A stretch of 64,000 nt of DNA from Sphagnum compactum. Lineage: Eukaryota; Bryophyta; Sphagnopsida; Sphagnales. The DNA is taken from the NCBI GenBank assembly GCA_965153455.1, contig OZ234495.1, positions 16,302,875-16,366,874 on the forward strand, read 5' to 3'. Below the pieces are notes generated by a model that was given only the letters and a program-made list of their open reading frames with translations, had not been told where the DNA came from and did not search any database. Below, in pieces: positions 11,600 to 22,919 of this stretch. Numbering within the stretch: position 1 is the first letter of the stretch; the number at the start of each line of letters is the position of its first letter. Made by a program: the position numbers and the translations under genes.

Positions 11600-12400
11600 A
11601 AGCCCATTGTGCTCGAATTTTCTCATGTTTTAGCCAAGGGGCAGGCACTTGGCTTACAATTCAATTATCTTCTTTAGCCTTTCGATTATCTTCCCTAGCT
11701 TTTTGCACAACACTCTTACGTGACTTAGAGTACCTCATCCCTCAATTCAGGGATCGCTTGATGTGTGTGCACACATCCCATCGACCCTATGGGTATCCAC
11801 CTCTTACGTTGTGTTCATGGCAACGAACGTACTAGAACCCATGATGCAATTTGCGACACCTTTGCTGCCATTGCGCAGATAAGAACAATTACATGCGCTT
11901 CTTTCAACCACATTCAACTTCTTTTGTCAACAAGTCAACATTGTGCTTACCAAAGATGGTGTTCGCACTTTAGTTGACATTATCATTGCCAACCCAACAT
12001 GAGCGAACTTACTTTCCCGATCTTGCACAACTCAAGGATTTATTGCTTCGGATGTAACTCAAGCCAAAGAAAGGAGCTATCACAACTGACACCCCAATGA
12101 ATAATTTTTCCCCTCAACAATTATGGTATTTGGTTGCTTACACAAACATGCCGATGTATTTTTACATGATTGTGCCAATGCCATTTGGAGCTTGAAGGGG
12201 ATAAAAAACCTTCATTTTTCTACCTTGGTCACTTTTCTTCGTAAAAAAATTTCGACCACATTACAAAGGATGCAATTGTCTTCCATCTTAAGTCAGGTGA
12301 TAGTCGTAGGCTTAGCTATTTCTGATTTTCACCCCTTCAAAACACACCTCCCATCACCATGGCCAACCTATCGCAAGTCGTCAATTTTTGACATGTAAAT
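11600..12400 (+). pseudogene. Decayed non-LTR retrotransposon (LINE) C-terminal region
   Basis: Shifting plus-strand frames show a Cys-Thr-His-Pro-Ile-Asp-Pro-Met-Gly-Ile-His-Leu-Leu-Arg-Cys zinc-finger-like block (about 11,766), then Thr-His-Asp-Ala-Ile-x-Asp-Thr-Phe-Ala-Ala-Ile-Ala (about 11,835) and Gln-Gly-Phe-Ile-Ala-Ser-Asp (about 12,035). After stops and frameshifts comes a region with Gly-Cys-Leu-His-Lys-His-Ala-Asp (about 12,132). I recognise this order from reverse-transcriptase-associated C-terminal segments common in plant genomes. No catalytic RT core is present. It may extend upstream to about 11,455. Confidence 0.55.
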
Positions 12401-12419
12401 ATGGCCGACCTTCCACAAG

Positions 12420-14380
12420 TGGTCGGTTATGGACATGCATAGATTTTACTCCTTTGAGCCAACTTGACGTCCTGTCACTTCTCCCGTTTTTTAAATTTTA
12501 CTCCTTTGTACATTTCTCTAATTTAGAATGTGTTTTTTAATAAAGATTTATAGGTCTTTAATAATAATAAATCAGCAAGCTCTCCCTTGACGAACTTTTT
12601 TCTTGAGATTCTATGGTTTTTTTTGCAAGATTCTTGGTGGAAGCTTATTGGTGTGAATTGTCTACATTTCTCTTTTGACTTTGATCTAAGATCAACAAAA
12701 GGTGGATAGAAAGATTGTGGAGGGACAAAAGGGCTCAAAGATGACACGCATGGTTCACCATTACCAAAAAAAGTGCAATAAAAAGGTTGAAAACCCATTT
12801 TGAAGAAATTACAATCTATTCAACTATTGTTCTCAATTGGACCCACGAATGCTTAAGGAATAGTGTTATTTTCATGAGATTCCATCTTCTTCTTGCACAC
12901 AAATAGGTATGTTGCAACAGAACAAACAATTTCCAAGAGAAGAGCTCTTGGGACTTCCTTCTCCTCTTGGGGGGAAATGTTTACATGCTTCATAAGTCCA
13001 AAGGTTTTGGCACAAAAGGTAGGGATGTGATTATCAAATGGGTGGGGTCCAAAAAAAAGGTTTCTAGAAAGAATTCCTTGGAGCTATAAAAATTTAGGTG
13101 AAAGGCCACACTGGATGCTATGACATGTAGTTTGGTGGGATGTTTCTTTTTTGTGCCAGCTCCCAGTGTTGGCAAGTTCTTCTATTTTAAACCCTAAACA
13201 ACGTTAGGGATCCTGAAATCTCAAAGGAAAATAGTGATTGTTAGGGGTGAAGACAACCTTTAGCCTTAATTTTTGACCTTTTTTTGGGGGCTAGGTTTTC
13301 TAGGTGTGGGTTTGAACTTTGGTTTATTCATATTTCTAAACCCTATGGTTTTAGTTTTGGCACACTTTTTCAATAATCTTTGGGCCAGTTAAAAGCAACC
13401 CTAATTCTATGCACACACTCTCCAAGATGACACATTGTATGGGTATAAATTTTACAACAAATTAAAAATAAGGATTACATAGGAACAAAGTTTTACAAGT
13501 AATTAAAACAAATCAAATGCCTAAAAAGTTCAACCTAGTTAACAACTTTCCAAAAAAGTTCAACCTATTCACCTAAAAAAACCCCTGAACTTGCATGGAT
13601 ATTTTAGTTTTTTTCAAGGTTTCAATTTCAATTTGGTTCTAGCCAAAGGCTCATTCCACAATTTGGTTCTTGTGCTACTTACACCAAAAGGACATCAATT
13701 GAAAGTTCAAGTCACAAGAACTTGAATCCCTTGCAGTTGACACTTCAAACCAGGGAACTTGCCAACATACCAACATTCGTAGCTACCAACACATGTTGGA
13801 TGGTTCTTAGAACGATCGAACAAATACCAATCGATTATCAACCGAGGCATATGTCCACTTACCTGCACGTTCTCAAAAAATTTAAAGACTGATTTTGTTA
13901 TATAACCATAATTCTCAGAAACTATTAAAAAGTAAAAGAACCAGCTAGAGAACCGCCAATTCCAGTTATTGCCAAAAAAAAGAAAAGAAAAGAAAAAGAA
14001 CCCTTGAAGAAGGGGCGATTCTGGTTATTGTGAACCCAACACTGGTTGCTACCACTTCACTCCAGCCCATCATAGCCATGCCTTTGTAACTTCTTCACAA
14101 TAAGAAGACAACTTAGCGACCAAGCAACATCCGCAATTTTTTGTTGAAGAAAAGTCTTGTTTTTTTAGTTCTCAAAAATTTCAAAGTAGAGAAAAATAGC
14201 CACACCAAATCACGAAAAATCACTGGCAAGGACTTGGGATTGGGAGAAGTGTTTTAATTCCAACTAAATTTTAGTGGAAAAAGTGATTTCTGGGGTTTTC
14301 AATCATATATATATATATAAGATTTGTGTCCTTGGTTCCAATCGATTAGCCAATAATATAGGAAGATCATTCAATATTAA
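12420..14380. other. Intergenic DNA
   Basis: No gene is recognised. Low-complexity purine patches occur (for example AAAAGAAAAGAAAAG near 13,975) and duplicated short phrases such as AAAAAGTTCAACCTA near 13,525 and 13,553. The open frames at 12,523-12,798 and 12,990-13,175 on the minus strand lack domain resemblance. Confidence 0.5.
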
Positions 14381-14689
14381 CTTTCATATCTCATTTATGG
14401 CCAAATTTGGCTAATCTTCCTATGAATGATGACCAATTTGGCTACATCACAAATGGACCAAAACAAATCAGTCCCGAGGTCACACATCCAAATGGAGACC
14501 TAAAAAAGTCAAAAAAATGGTTTTGTGAGTGCTATGTTTATGTAAAAACTAGTATGGCATGTGGGATTAGCCCAATTGAATGAATTTTGAAAGGGAAAAT
14601 GGAACACCCTTCTTCACCCTAAATCTGAAATCAAAATTTCATTAAAATTTGGAATCTCCATTCTTAGTCAAAATTTAGTGATTTTTTTT

Positions 14690-14985
14690 AAAAAATAAAA
14701 TAATTTCAAAAGACAAAATTCTCTCAAAATTCAATATCTCCAAAGAATAGGTCTAAAGATTATGAAATCGACTCCAAGAAATCCCACACATGAAGGGCTT
14801 TCCAATAATGGAAAGAGCACACCCTAATTTCTCTTTTAAATTAGTTTCAATGATTTTATTAAATTTTCAATACAAAATTGTTCAATAGGCAATAACTCTT
14901 GCACCATAGGTTTAAACATTTTTTAAAAAATCACCTTGGTTCATTGTACTTGTCAAGGGATTTTTAATCAATGTGCTAACATGGT
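14690..14985 (+). repeat. Dispersed repeat family R2, copy 1
   Basis: Shares ordered blocks with 17,800-18,130 and 19,425-19,760: AAATTCAATATCTCC, then GAAATC, TCCAAGAAATCCCAC, AGGGCTTTCCAA and a later CACCATAGG-type block. The copies are diverged and have indels. No terminal inverted repeat or coding content is seen. Confidence 0.55.
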
Positions 14986-15660
14986 GTGGAGAGCTAAGGG
15001 CATTGGAGATGTTCCTCTCTTGGTTTTGTGTACATTTTATTGGCAAAGGATGTTTGTGATGTTGTAGCAATTGTAGACGCCCTCTATTTCGAGGGGTGCT
15101 ATGAGTGGAGGTGAGGGTTTTTTTAAGCTAGGCGTTGTTTTTTCTGGGGTGTTCCTCCCCTTTTCCTTATTTGATATGCTTCTCACAACTTGAGGATCAC
15201 GAACTTGATTTGTTCCTGTTCCCCTAGCGGTCCACCTTCTTTGGAGGATTTTTCATTTGCCAGGACTTGGGTCCTTCCCTCTGGTACTTTTTCTAGCCCT
15301 TTGTTGAGTGGTTTGATTTATCGATGATTGGCAGGTTTTCATCATTTCTTATTCCAAGAGTGCAGTTGGAAGTGCTGTGATTTGTGAGATATCAAACTAC
15401 CTTCCTTCACAGATAGATAGACTAGGTAACGAACTATTTGGGTATGTAACACAATGAATGGCCTATAGGCATCAAGCGCTGTATGCTAAAATGTTAGACC
15501 CATCTTGTTTAGCAATAAGTTAAGTGGATTCCTACCTTTAATTAGTTATGAGGTGCATTGCAAAGTTCCTCTTTTCTTTTTTCTTTCCCCTTTTTTTGTT
15601 TGATAATGAAACATGTTGATTGATTGGCCTAAACTTTGGCGAATCCTCAAATATAAGTTT

Positions 15661-16292
15661 GCACTCCCAAATATATAATTATAAAAAGGTGCTGCCATGT
15701 GGTCCAACTACAATAGGCAGTTCAATTTTGGGCAAAGCTTATGGATAATGTGTGGTGCTATTGAGAACATATTCACATTGGGAGCAGACATTGTGAACTT
15801 GAGGAACTTGCTTGCACTCCCAAAATGTAATTATAAAACGTGCTGCCATGTGATCCAACTACAATGGGTTATGGCAGTTCAATTTTGGGCGGGCAAAGCT
15901 TATGGATAATGTGTGGTGCTTGCTATTGGGAACATATTCACATTGGGAGCTGACCAGGTGAACTTGAGGAACCTGGTTGCACTCCCAAAATATAATTATA
16001 AAAAGTGCTGCCCTGTGGTCCAACTACAAAGGGTTATGGCAGTTCAATTTTGGGCAAAGCTTATGGATAATGGGTGGTGCTATTGGGAACATATTCACAT
16101 TGGGAGCAGACCATGTGAACTTGAGGAACCTGGTTGCACTCCCAAAATATAATTATAAAAAGTGCTGCCATGTGGTCCATCTACAATGGGTTATGGCAGT
16201 TCAATTTTGGGCAAAGGTTATGGGATAATGTGTGGTGCAATTGGGAACATATTCATATTGGGAGCTGACCATAGTGAACTTGAGGAACTTGA
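15661..16292 (+). repeat. Tandem repeat, four units of about 153-165 bp
   Basis: Units start GCACTCCCAAA at 15,661, 15,814, 15,979 and 16,136. Each contains GCTGCCATGTGGTCCA-like, GTTCAATTTTGGGC, GATAATG and GGAACATATTCA blocks. Short indels between units change frame, so the resulting open frames are not conserved as protein. The unit length is in the range of satellite monomers, but only four copies are present here. Confidence 0.85.
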
Positions 16293-17011
16293 TGTTGAGA
16301 ACATATGATGAGAACACATTCAGAACTTGATGTGAACATATTGAAAACTTGATGAGAACTTTGGTGGTGGTGATGGGCACATTGGGAACACCAAAATCCA
16401 AAAAATCCAAGCCTCCCTTCATCCCTCCCTCCCTCCCTCAAAAGAAAATCCAAAAAGCCTAGGCCACTCGAGGCCTCCTATCTTATCTCATTGGGTGCCA
16501 GGAAATTATGGTTCCTGGTTTCTACCAGAGTTCAGTACCCATTTTTGTGGGTAGTGGACCTTGTGGCTGGCTCTTCATGAATAGGAAGGCGTTTTCACTG
16601 GCATCAAACCCTTTTGGGGGGCTAAATTAAGTAAGCTTCTTTTGTAAAATATTGTATTTGGGGGATATTTTATTATACCTTCACCTAGTTCAAAGAAACT
16701 CCAAGTCCAAGTGCCCTAATTTGAGCCAAGAGAGAAGATCTTTCCAGAGTGGCAAGATAACCAAAAGCCCAAAAAACCCATATTTTATAGCAATCAACTG
16801 GTGTGTGCCTGACGTAGTGCTATTTAGTTGCTACCACATTAATGGCTGGTCTATCCAAGGAAGAAGCTTAATAAAGAGCCCATTACCAATCAGGGAGTTC
16901 CTACACCACTTTATGTGTCACTCAGGGGTACTACCCATACAATAAAATCATTCTTGTATAATTGCCAAAATTGCACAGAGTTGTTTGTTTGTACCTCTAA
17001 ATAACCAACTC
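16293..17011. other. Non-coding DNA after the tandem array
   Basis: Degenerate GAACTTGATG/GAGAACA words continue to about 16,350 as a decayed edge of the array. A (CCCT)n patch lies at 16,422-16,438. No gene is recognised. Confidence 0.5.
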
Positions 17012-17408
17012 AAGGATGAATGAATGGTAAGTGGTTAGGAAACAGTTTTCTGTTGGGTTCCAGTTCCCGAGCTAACCATGGTGGTTAACTCAGCTCAGTT
17101 GCTTTTTTGTTTTGGCTACCCACCAACTAACTAACAACCCTCAAGCAAGTTGTTAGTCAGTAGATAGGTAATAAAAACTGCCCATTACTTATGTATAAAA
17201 CATCTATGGTAGTGTTTTCGTGTTTGGCCTACTTACCACCTAGTAGTTTGCCTATTTTTCTATCTATGTACCTATCTATATATGTGACCTATTTCTTACA
17301 AAATTGGTTTACCCAGGTGAAACCAAATATTAACTCAGATGAGGTTCATCCACAACTGAGTAATAACAGGCATACAGTGGATGGTGAGATGGTTTGTGCT
17401 GGTTCACT
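17012..17408 (+). repeat. Dispersed repeat family R1, copy a
   Basis: Shares ordered blocks with the inverted copy at 18,403-18,780 and with 50,171-50,505: ATGGTAAGTGGT, GGGTTCCAGTTCCC, AGCTAACCATGGTGGTT, CAGGTGAAACC, GAGGTTCATCCACAACTGAG and GTGGATGG. The middle is TAGG/CCTA-rich and less conserved. It has no coding potential. Confidence 0.75.
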
Positions 17409-17799
17409 ATGGCAGGGGAAAATGGAAGTGGAGTAAAAACAAATAGAGTAAGTAACACCAATCATCTATCTAGGCATTACTTTTACCCAGGCTAGTTGTT
17501 ATAATCAAAGTAACTCGCTCCTTCACAAGCGTCGGCAAAAATTCTTTGGCACTTGGGCAAACCTTACCTGGAATCATGGGCTTTTATTTGTATTTTTTAT
17601 TTTAAATTTTTTTTTCGGCTACTAACATTTCAAGGGTGGCGAAATAAATTTGTGGCGAGTTGGTCAAACTTTACCTGGGGAAGGGGTGCGGTATGGCTGA
17701 CTCATAATCCCACGGTTTGCACGTGTTCCTTTAACCACGTAGGGGTTCCCATAAACGTTGAGTGCAACTGCAGGTATACCACGTGATTTAACTAGAACT

Positions 17800-17975
17800 C
17801 CTATTGTGGCCTGTGCCATTGGCTCAAGTGTGAACTCGTTACCCAACTAATTTCTCCTTCCAAAATTAGTTTTCCTATTAATTAGTTGAATTTTCAATAA
17901 CAGGGGGGAAAAAAATCAAAATTCAATATCATACCTAAGGTCTAGAAATTGTGAAATCAAGTTCCAAGAAATCCC

Positions 17976-18018
<43 letters not shown>

Positions 18019-18130
18019 GAGAGCTTTTCAACAATACAAAGAGTGAACCCCGATTTTCTTATAATTTTTTTAGCTTTAATTTTCAAAAACTCCCACACCA
18101 TAAGTCCAAACAAATACAAAACCACCTTCG
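17800..18130 (+). repeat. Dispersed repeat family R2, copy 2
   Basis: Matches copies at 14,690 and 19,425 in the order GTGGCCTGTGCCATTGGC, AAATTCAATATC, GAAATTGTGAAATCAAG, CCAAGAAATCCCACTT, GCTTTTCAACAAT and CACACCATAAGTC. An (ACTT)n expansion interrupts it after the AAATCCCACTT block. Confidence 0.6.
17976..18018 (+). repeat. (ACTT)n microsatellite
   Basis: About eleven ACTT units lie exactly where other R2 copies have a single short ACTT/ACAC word, so the array probably grew from the repeat itself. Confidence 0.9.
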
Positions 18131-18169
18131 TGCACTCCTGCTCCAATTTTATTTTATTTTTCCCCCTGG

Positions 18170-18325
18170 TGACCCATCATCATAGGAAAACAACCAATAA
18201 AATGGGGGGCTATTTCAATAAACACAACGCCCATTCCAAAACGGCCTCCAAACTGAGAAGGAAAAAGAAGCTGGGTAACTTCATGCACTTCAAGGACACT
18301 AACAAAAATCAGAGTGGGTCTTTGG
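18170..18325 (+). repeat. Dispersed repeat R3, copy 1
   Basis: Resembles 48,990-49,158 in the order CGCCCA, CAAAACG/CAAAATG, GAGAAGGAAAAAGAAGCTGGG and GTGGGTCTT versus GGAGCAGGTCTT. The match is loose and was found by eye. Confidence 0.35.
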
Positions 18326-18402
18326 TCTTTTAAGTGTGGTGGGGGTGGGGGGGGGGGGATGAACCATCACTGTCAAAAGAGTGGGGACTTGGGGACGACC
18401 AA

Positions 18403-18780
18403 AGTGAACCAGCACCCACCAGCACACCATCCATCCACTGGATGCCTATTATTATGCACATCAGTTGTGGATGAACCTCACCTGAGTTAGTATATGGTTT
18501 CACCTTGGTAACCAATTATGTAAGAAATAGGTCTCATATATTATAGGTAGATAGGTAGGAAAATAGATAACTACTAGAGAAGTTGATGGTTTATACGTAG
18601 GTAAGGGCTGTTTTGACTACCTACTTACTAAGTAATAACCTGCTTGTGAGTTGTTAGTAGGTAGGTAGTTTAAAAAAAAAAGCAACTGAGATGAGATGAG
18701 CTAACCACCACGGTTGGTTCGCTAGGGAACTGGAACCCAACAGAAATCTGTTTGGTGACCACTTACCATCCATCCTTCAT
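18403..18780 (-). repeat. Dispersed repeat family R1, copy b (inverted)
   Basis: Reverse-complement counterpart of 17,012-17,408. Both ends and the internal GGTTCATCCACAACT and GGGTTCCAGTTCCC blocks are present. With copy a it forms a long inverted pair separated by about 1 kb. Confidence 0.75.
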
Positions 18781-19424
18781 GGTGGCTTTGTGGGCACTGG
18801 GGAGGGAGGTATGGGTTTAGGGAAACAGACAGATATGGGCATGTGTAAAGTGTGCAAAAAAAGATTTGCAGCAATCTCCGTCAGGGACAAGGAACAGTAA
18901 GTTCAAGTACTGTAGGCTGGTTTGCCTGCCTGCCTGCTATGTGCGTGCCATATATTGGTGTTTTTCTTTTTGCCCATTCTTTGTTGGACGCTGAACCTAG
19001 TAGGTAGGTAGGTAGGTACGTACCCTTTCCGTTTCGGGGTGGGAGCTTGATAGTAGGGTGTTCTTAAGAAGGGCTGTCAGTTCAGGCCAAAAATAGTGGC
19101 AGCCAATATTAGGAAGAGAATTTCCATGCATGCAACCATGAGAAGTCGCGTGCGTCGTCGAGTGAAGAAGGAAGGGGCAGGGGCCTCCCTTCTTTTCTTT
19201 TCTTTTCTTTTTGTGTGAACAACGTCGTCCACTTTGCTGCTGGCCAACAAACTGGTGACGGAAGCTGAGTGGCAGATTACAGCGGCACTAAAGTTAAAAC
19301 ATCTTTCCCCTTAACTACAACACGGACAGTATAAACGACGACGAAAAAAGTCCTTCCAACTGGTAGAAACAAAATTGCTGGTTTTTTTTTTTTTTTTTGG
19401 CTTGCCTCCTCATTTCAAGTACTA

Positions 19425-19760
19425 GTGTAGCCTGTGCCCTTGGCCCAAGTGTGAAGGGCTCCGCTGATTTTTCCTTTCAAACCCATTTTTTGGGTAATTT
19501 GTTTGAATTTCCATCAACAAAATCCACTCAAAAATCAATATCTTCCACACCTTAGCTCTGAAAATTGTGAAATAAAAACTCTATTACATCTGATTCACCT
19601 AGGGCTTTCCAACAACATAAAAAATGCCCCCAAATTCCAAAACAGTTATCAGTTTTGATTTTATTTAGTTTTCATTGAAAAAATGATTCAATAATCAATG
19701 GCTTCCACACTGTGGTTCCACATAATATAAACCAAGTCAGTGCACTTTACTCATTAGATC
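19425..19760 (+). repeat. Dispersed repeat family R2, copy 3
   Basis: Starts GTGTAGCCTGTGCCCTTGGC and continues with AAAATCAATATC, GAAAATTGTGAAAT, AGGGCTTTCCAACAA and TTCCACACTGTGG. It aligns with copies at 14,690 and 17,800. A T-run of about 18 precedes it. Confidence 0.6.
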
Positions 19761-20372
19761 TTTCCAAAAATACCAAGAGCGTAACATGAAACCCCATCAT
19801 TTGGCAAATTTCAACATTACAAAACAAAATGAAAGAAACTACCTTGCTTAAGTAAACCTTAACTCGACACTTTAAGAATAGAGCACTAAAAATGTGAGGG
19901 GCACCCACCCAAAAAAAATCATCCCATTAGCAAATTATAGTGTACCCAATTTCAAGTGAAACCATAATTTTCTATCCATCCAAGCATTGTATAATAACTT
20001 CCAAAGTGGGTACACGTAGACACCTATTATGGGTAGATAGAGGCCCACTTCTATTGCCATATCCTCCTATTTATAATATCTTAACCTCCCATACTAATAG
20101 TTCATGAACTGAAAAAATGGTAGCCTTTGCCATTATAACAATAGATGCACCAATGTAAAACCATTCATGTGTTGCAACAAAAGTGAATCAACGTGTCACT
20201 AAATGTGTCAAAAATTACATTATCGAATGCTAGACTGATTAACCCAAAATGCCCAACAAGGTATCACAAAAATCCTAGTGCACTATAATAAATTTGATTA
20301 CATGCAAAGCTTAAATAACCTATGCACAACCTCACTACTAATCCTTGCCATTGAGTGTCGTTGCTTCTTGTG
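19761..20372. other. Intergenic DNA left of the inversion breakpoint
   Basis: AT-rich sequence without a recognisable gene or repeat. It ends at 20,372, where sequence identical in type to the Ty3 LTR begins in reverse orientation. Confidence 0.5.
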
Positions 20373-20650
20373 AACTAACATTGCAGAATGCCCGGCCCAG
20401 ATCAGCAAAAACTTCCTCATCAGGAGCACCACCGCCTCAACATTCCGGTCGTTACGTGCTTGGCTTCCCGCTCAAGCTTTCCCATGCACCGTTACAGGTT
20501 GCACGTCCCCAAAATCATAAACTTGCCGCCCCCATCACGTCCCCATTCCGGCGGGTTTAATTCCTTTAACCCTTAAAGCAAAAGATCAGATTCACAAACC
20601 CAGGAGCCGTCACCAGGTCCCCGTTCAACCACCCTGTTACCGGTCACACA
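20373..20650 (-). mobile_element. First 278 bp of the Ty3 5' LTR, displaced and inverted
   Basis: The reverse complement of this segment aligns without gaps to 28,604-28,882, the start of the 3' LTR, with about 11 substitutions, all transitions. Its left edge falls exactly where the 5' LTR at 22,096 begins to match, and its right edge is the LTR start (TGTGTGACC in the minus direction). TTGTC follows, the complement of the GACAA that flanks the 3' LTR. Together these indicate that an inversion of 20,373-22,095 broke the 5' LTR. Confidence 0.8.
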
Positions 20651-20655
20651 TTGTC
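20651..20655 (-). repeat. 5-bp target site duplication, inverted side
   Basis: TTGTC on the plus strand, GACAA on the minus strand. It matches GACAA at 29,693-29,697 directly after the 3' LTR. Five base pairs is the usual Ty3/gypsy duplication length. Confidence 0.7.
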
Positions 20656-20671
20656 CTAAGTTGGCATCATT

Positions 20672-22079
20672 TTGTGGAATATATCAAAACTTGCCAAATT
20701 GAATGTACATGGAGGCAAAATTTTCATTTATCAACCTAGTGCAAAACATGATGTTCATACCGAAAGAAGGAACAAGGAAGTGGAACTTGTGCTTATATGC
20801 TACTCGTATCACACAAAACACTTAGAATTTTTTTGTAATGTATTTGAAGTGCATCTTATATTCATAAATGTCCTCCCTAAAAAAGAGGAGGAATATTTTG
20901 CCTATATAAGTAAGAATAATATCCCTATAACTTTTAAGAAGTAGGCATAATAACCTTCTTATGCCTCATGATTTGCATATGTTTAAATTCATGATAACTT
21001 TTGCTATGCGATTTCATGCTTACATGAGTTGCCATAATATCCCTCCAATTCTTAAAGAGTAGGCATAAGAACCCTCTTGCTACACCTTGTGATCTATATA
21101 TGGCATAGTGGGTGTCCTTGGTTCTCAAAAAAAACATTGAATGAATCAAACACTTGCAAGGGCTTCAAGACCATTGAGATTTGGGCCCTTAACCCATGTG
21201 CAGTGGCAAGAAAGGTGTAACCCAATGAGTAGTTCATCAAGCCAAAACTAGATGTTCAAGCTTAGGATTTATAGGTTGAGAAGTTGATGGATCAAAATAT
21301 CTGTCATATTGATCAAGGTAATGTATGCCACTATTACGTTGACATTGATGGGCAATGTGATAAATTTGAAGATGAGACCATAGAAGGCCTAACCAACATG
21401 CAAGCTTCAACCAACTTGGATGAGATATAACTAAGTTCATGCATAGTAACTTCAGTGACCCCAATGGCATTCAATTTGCACATAGTAGTTTTAATGACCC
21501 TAAAGACACCCATGACCAAACTTTTGTAGTTCTTGACACTCCACAAAAGTTCATTTTAGGTCAACTTGTTAACCTTCAAATGAAGAATTTTTAATCGACT
21601 ATTCCAAAAACATTGTGATGACAAAGTGATCATGACGTGAAGGCGTTAGAGCAAAAATTGGTACTCAAAGAGACTGCTACAAGGGAGAGAAACAATTGGA
21701 AAGAAGAGATGTTCACCTCAAAAGAGGCGTGAATTATTGAAAAGGCTGAAAAGGAGTCTTTGAAATGCCAAAAGTTGTATGAGCAAACATTTTAGAAATT
21801 TTTTGATGATGTTTGGTATGTGTGATGTTGTGTTGAAGCAAGTGATGTTGTGCATGTACGTATCAAAACTAATGCACCTTTGTAGGTGAATGTATATCAA
21901 ACTCCATTATGTGATGTTATATTAAAGATTTGCAAGTTCAACATGAACACAACTATTGAGAAGCAAAAGGTGCAAAGAGAAAGGCAAGATGTTTTGCACC
22001 TAACATTGATCAAACCTCTATGGGTCCATAGAGGTTCACGACATTTAGTTCATGTGTGGAATGAAGCTCTAAAGTGAAG
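20672..22079 (+). pseudogene. Decayed coding-like region of unknown function
   Basis: Consecutive plus-strand frames look protein-coding but are broken. An 90-residue frame begins at 20,672 and includes Lys-Glu-Val-Glu-Leu-Val and a later Pro-Lys-Lys-Glu-Glu-Glu block. A middle part (about 21,290-21,800) reads His-Ile-Asp-Gln-Gly-Asn, then charged Glu/Lys-rich helical stretches with stop codons. A 63-residue frame at 21,886-22,077 ends Pro-Leu-Trp-Val-His-Arg-Gly-Ser-Arg. I do not recognise the family. A degenerate ~120-bp duplication with the core AGTAGGCATAA lies at about 20,938 and 21,058. The region sits within the inverted segment, so its original orientation was minus. Confidence 0.4.
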
Positions 22080-22095
22080 TTGGGTTATTGAGGTT

Positions 22096-22919
22096 TTGGT
22101 GTGTTGTTCTCTCTGGTGTGCCAGAGCTGCTTAGCTAGTTGCTGATTTCCTTCCGCTGCACCAGCATCTTGCTGAGTGGCTGTGTAATCTCCTGATGCAA
22201 TTTGCAAGCAAGGTGATGTTGAGGGCTGATGAGAACTCTAAGGGGTCCGAGCCTTAGATGTATGAGAGGTAGGAGAGATCTGATAGCTGAACGTGCTTCT
22301 GTGGGGATTTGTTTGCATCCGAGTTGTGGTCAGCAGAGCGTAGCTTTTATGCAGAATGAGAGGCAGGAGGGGTCTGTGCCTGCAGATCTGTTGTGTGGGC
22401 GTGATGGGGTTGTCTGTGTGAGAGGATTCGTTGTGAGTTTGGTTTGCTGTTGGGCCGCGTCCGAAATCTCGGAGGGTTGCTGCCGGGTTTCTGGGTGCTG
22501 GGTCTTGAGATGCCGAGAGTGAAAGCAGTGGGTAAGGAATGTGGTTTAGAGGCTCTTCGGACTGAGCGAACACTGAGGGATCTGACCTCGCACGCATCAC
22601 CGGAAGCTCCTGTTGCAATCAGGATGGTGTGCATTGTAGATCGGACATGAGACAGTCCTTGTTTTGTTAATCTGATTCGGAGTACAGAGATCTGCTCCCT
22701 GTATTCCGATGTGTTGATCTTGATTTTGAGCTGACCATTCTTGTTGAAGAGTCAGGCGTTGTATGCTGATGAGTTCTGTAGATTGTTAGGGTGGGGATTG
22801 TGGTGCAGGTCAGAGGATCGGGGAGCTCGGATCCGATCTGGGTCTGGGCGCTCGCCATGTCCGGTTGCCTCTGTGTTGGTGCATCGCTCTCTCTCTGACT
22901 CTCTCCCCTCTCTTTTGGT
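22096..22919 (+). mobile_element. 5' LTR, remaining part
   Basis: Matches 28,881-29,692 of the 3' LTR with about eight transitions and one 11-bp difference after CTTCTGTGG. The match starts abruptly at TTGGTGTG, inside the LTR, because the first 278 bp are displaced. Displaced plus remaining parts total about 1,100 bp, the 3' LTR length plus the 11-bp indel. The end, CTCTTTTGGT, overlaps the primer site. Confidence 0.88.

Noticed and set aside
15697-16422. Overlapping open frames in the tandem repeat
   Set aside because: Units shift frame relative to each other by indels, so the frames are by-products of the repeat.
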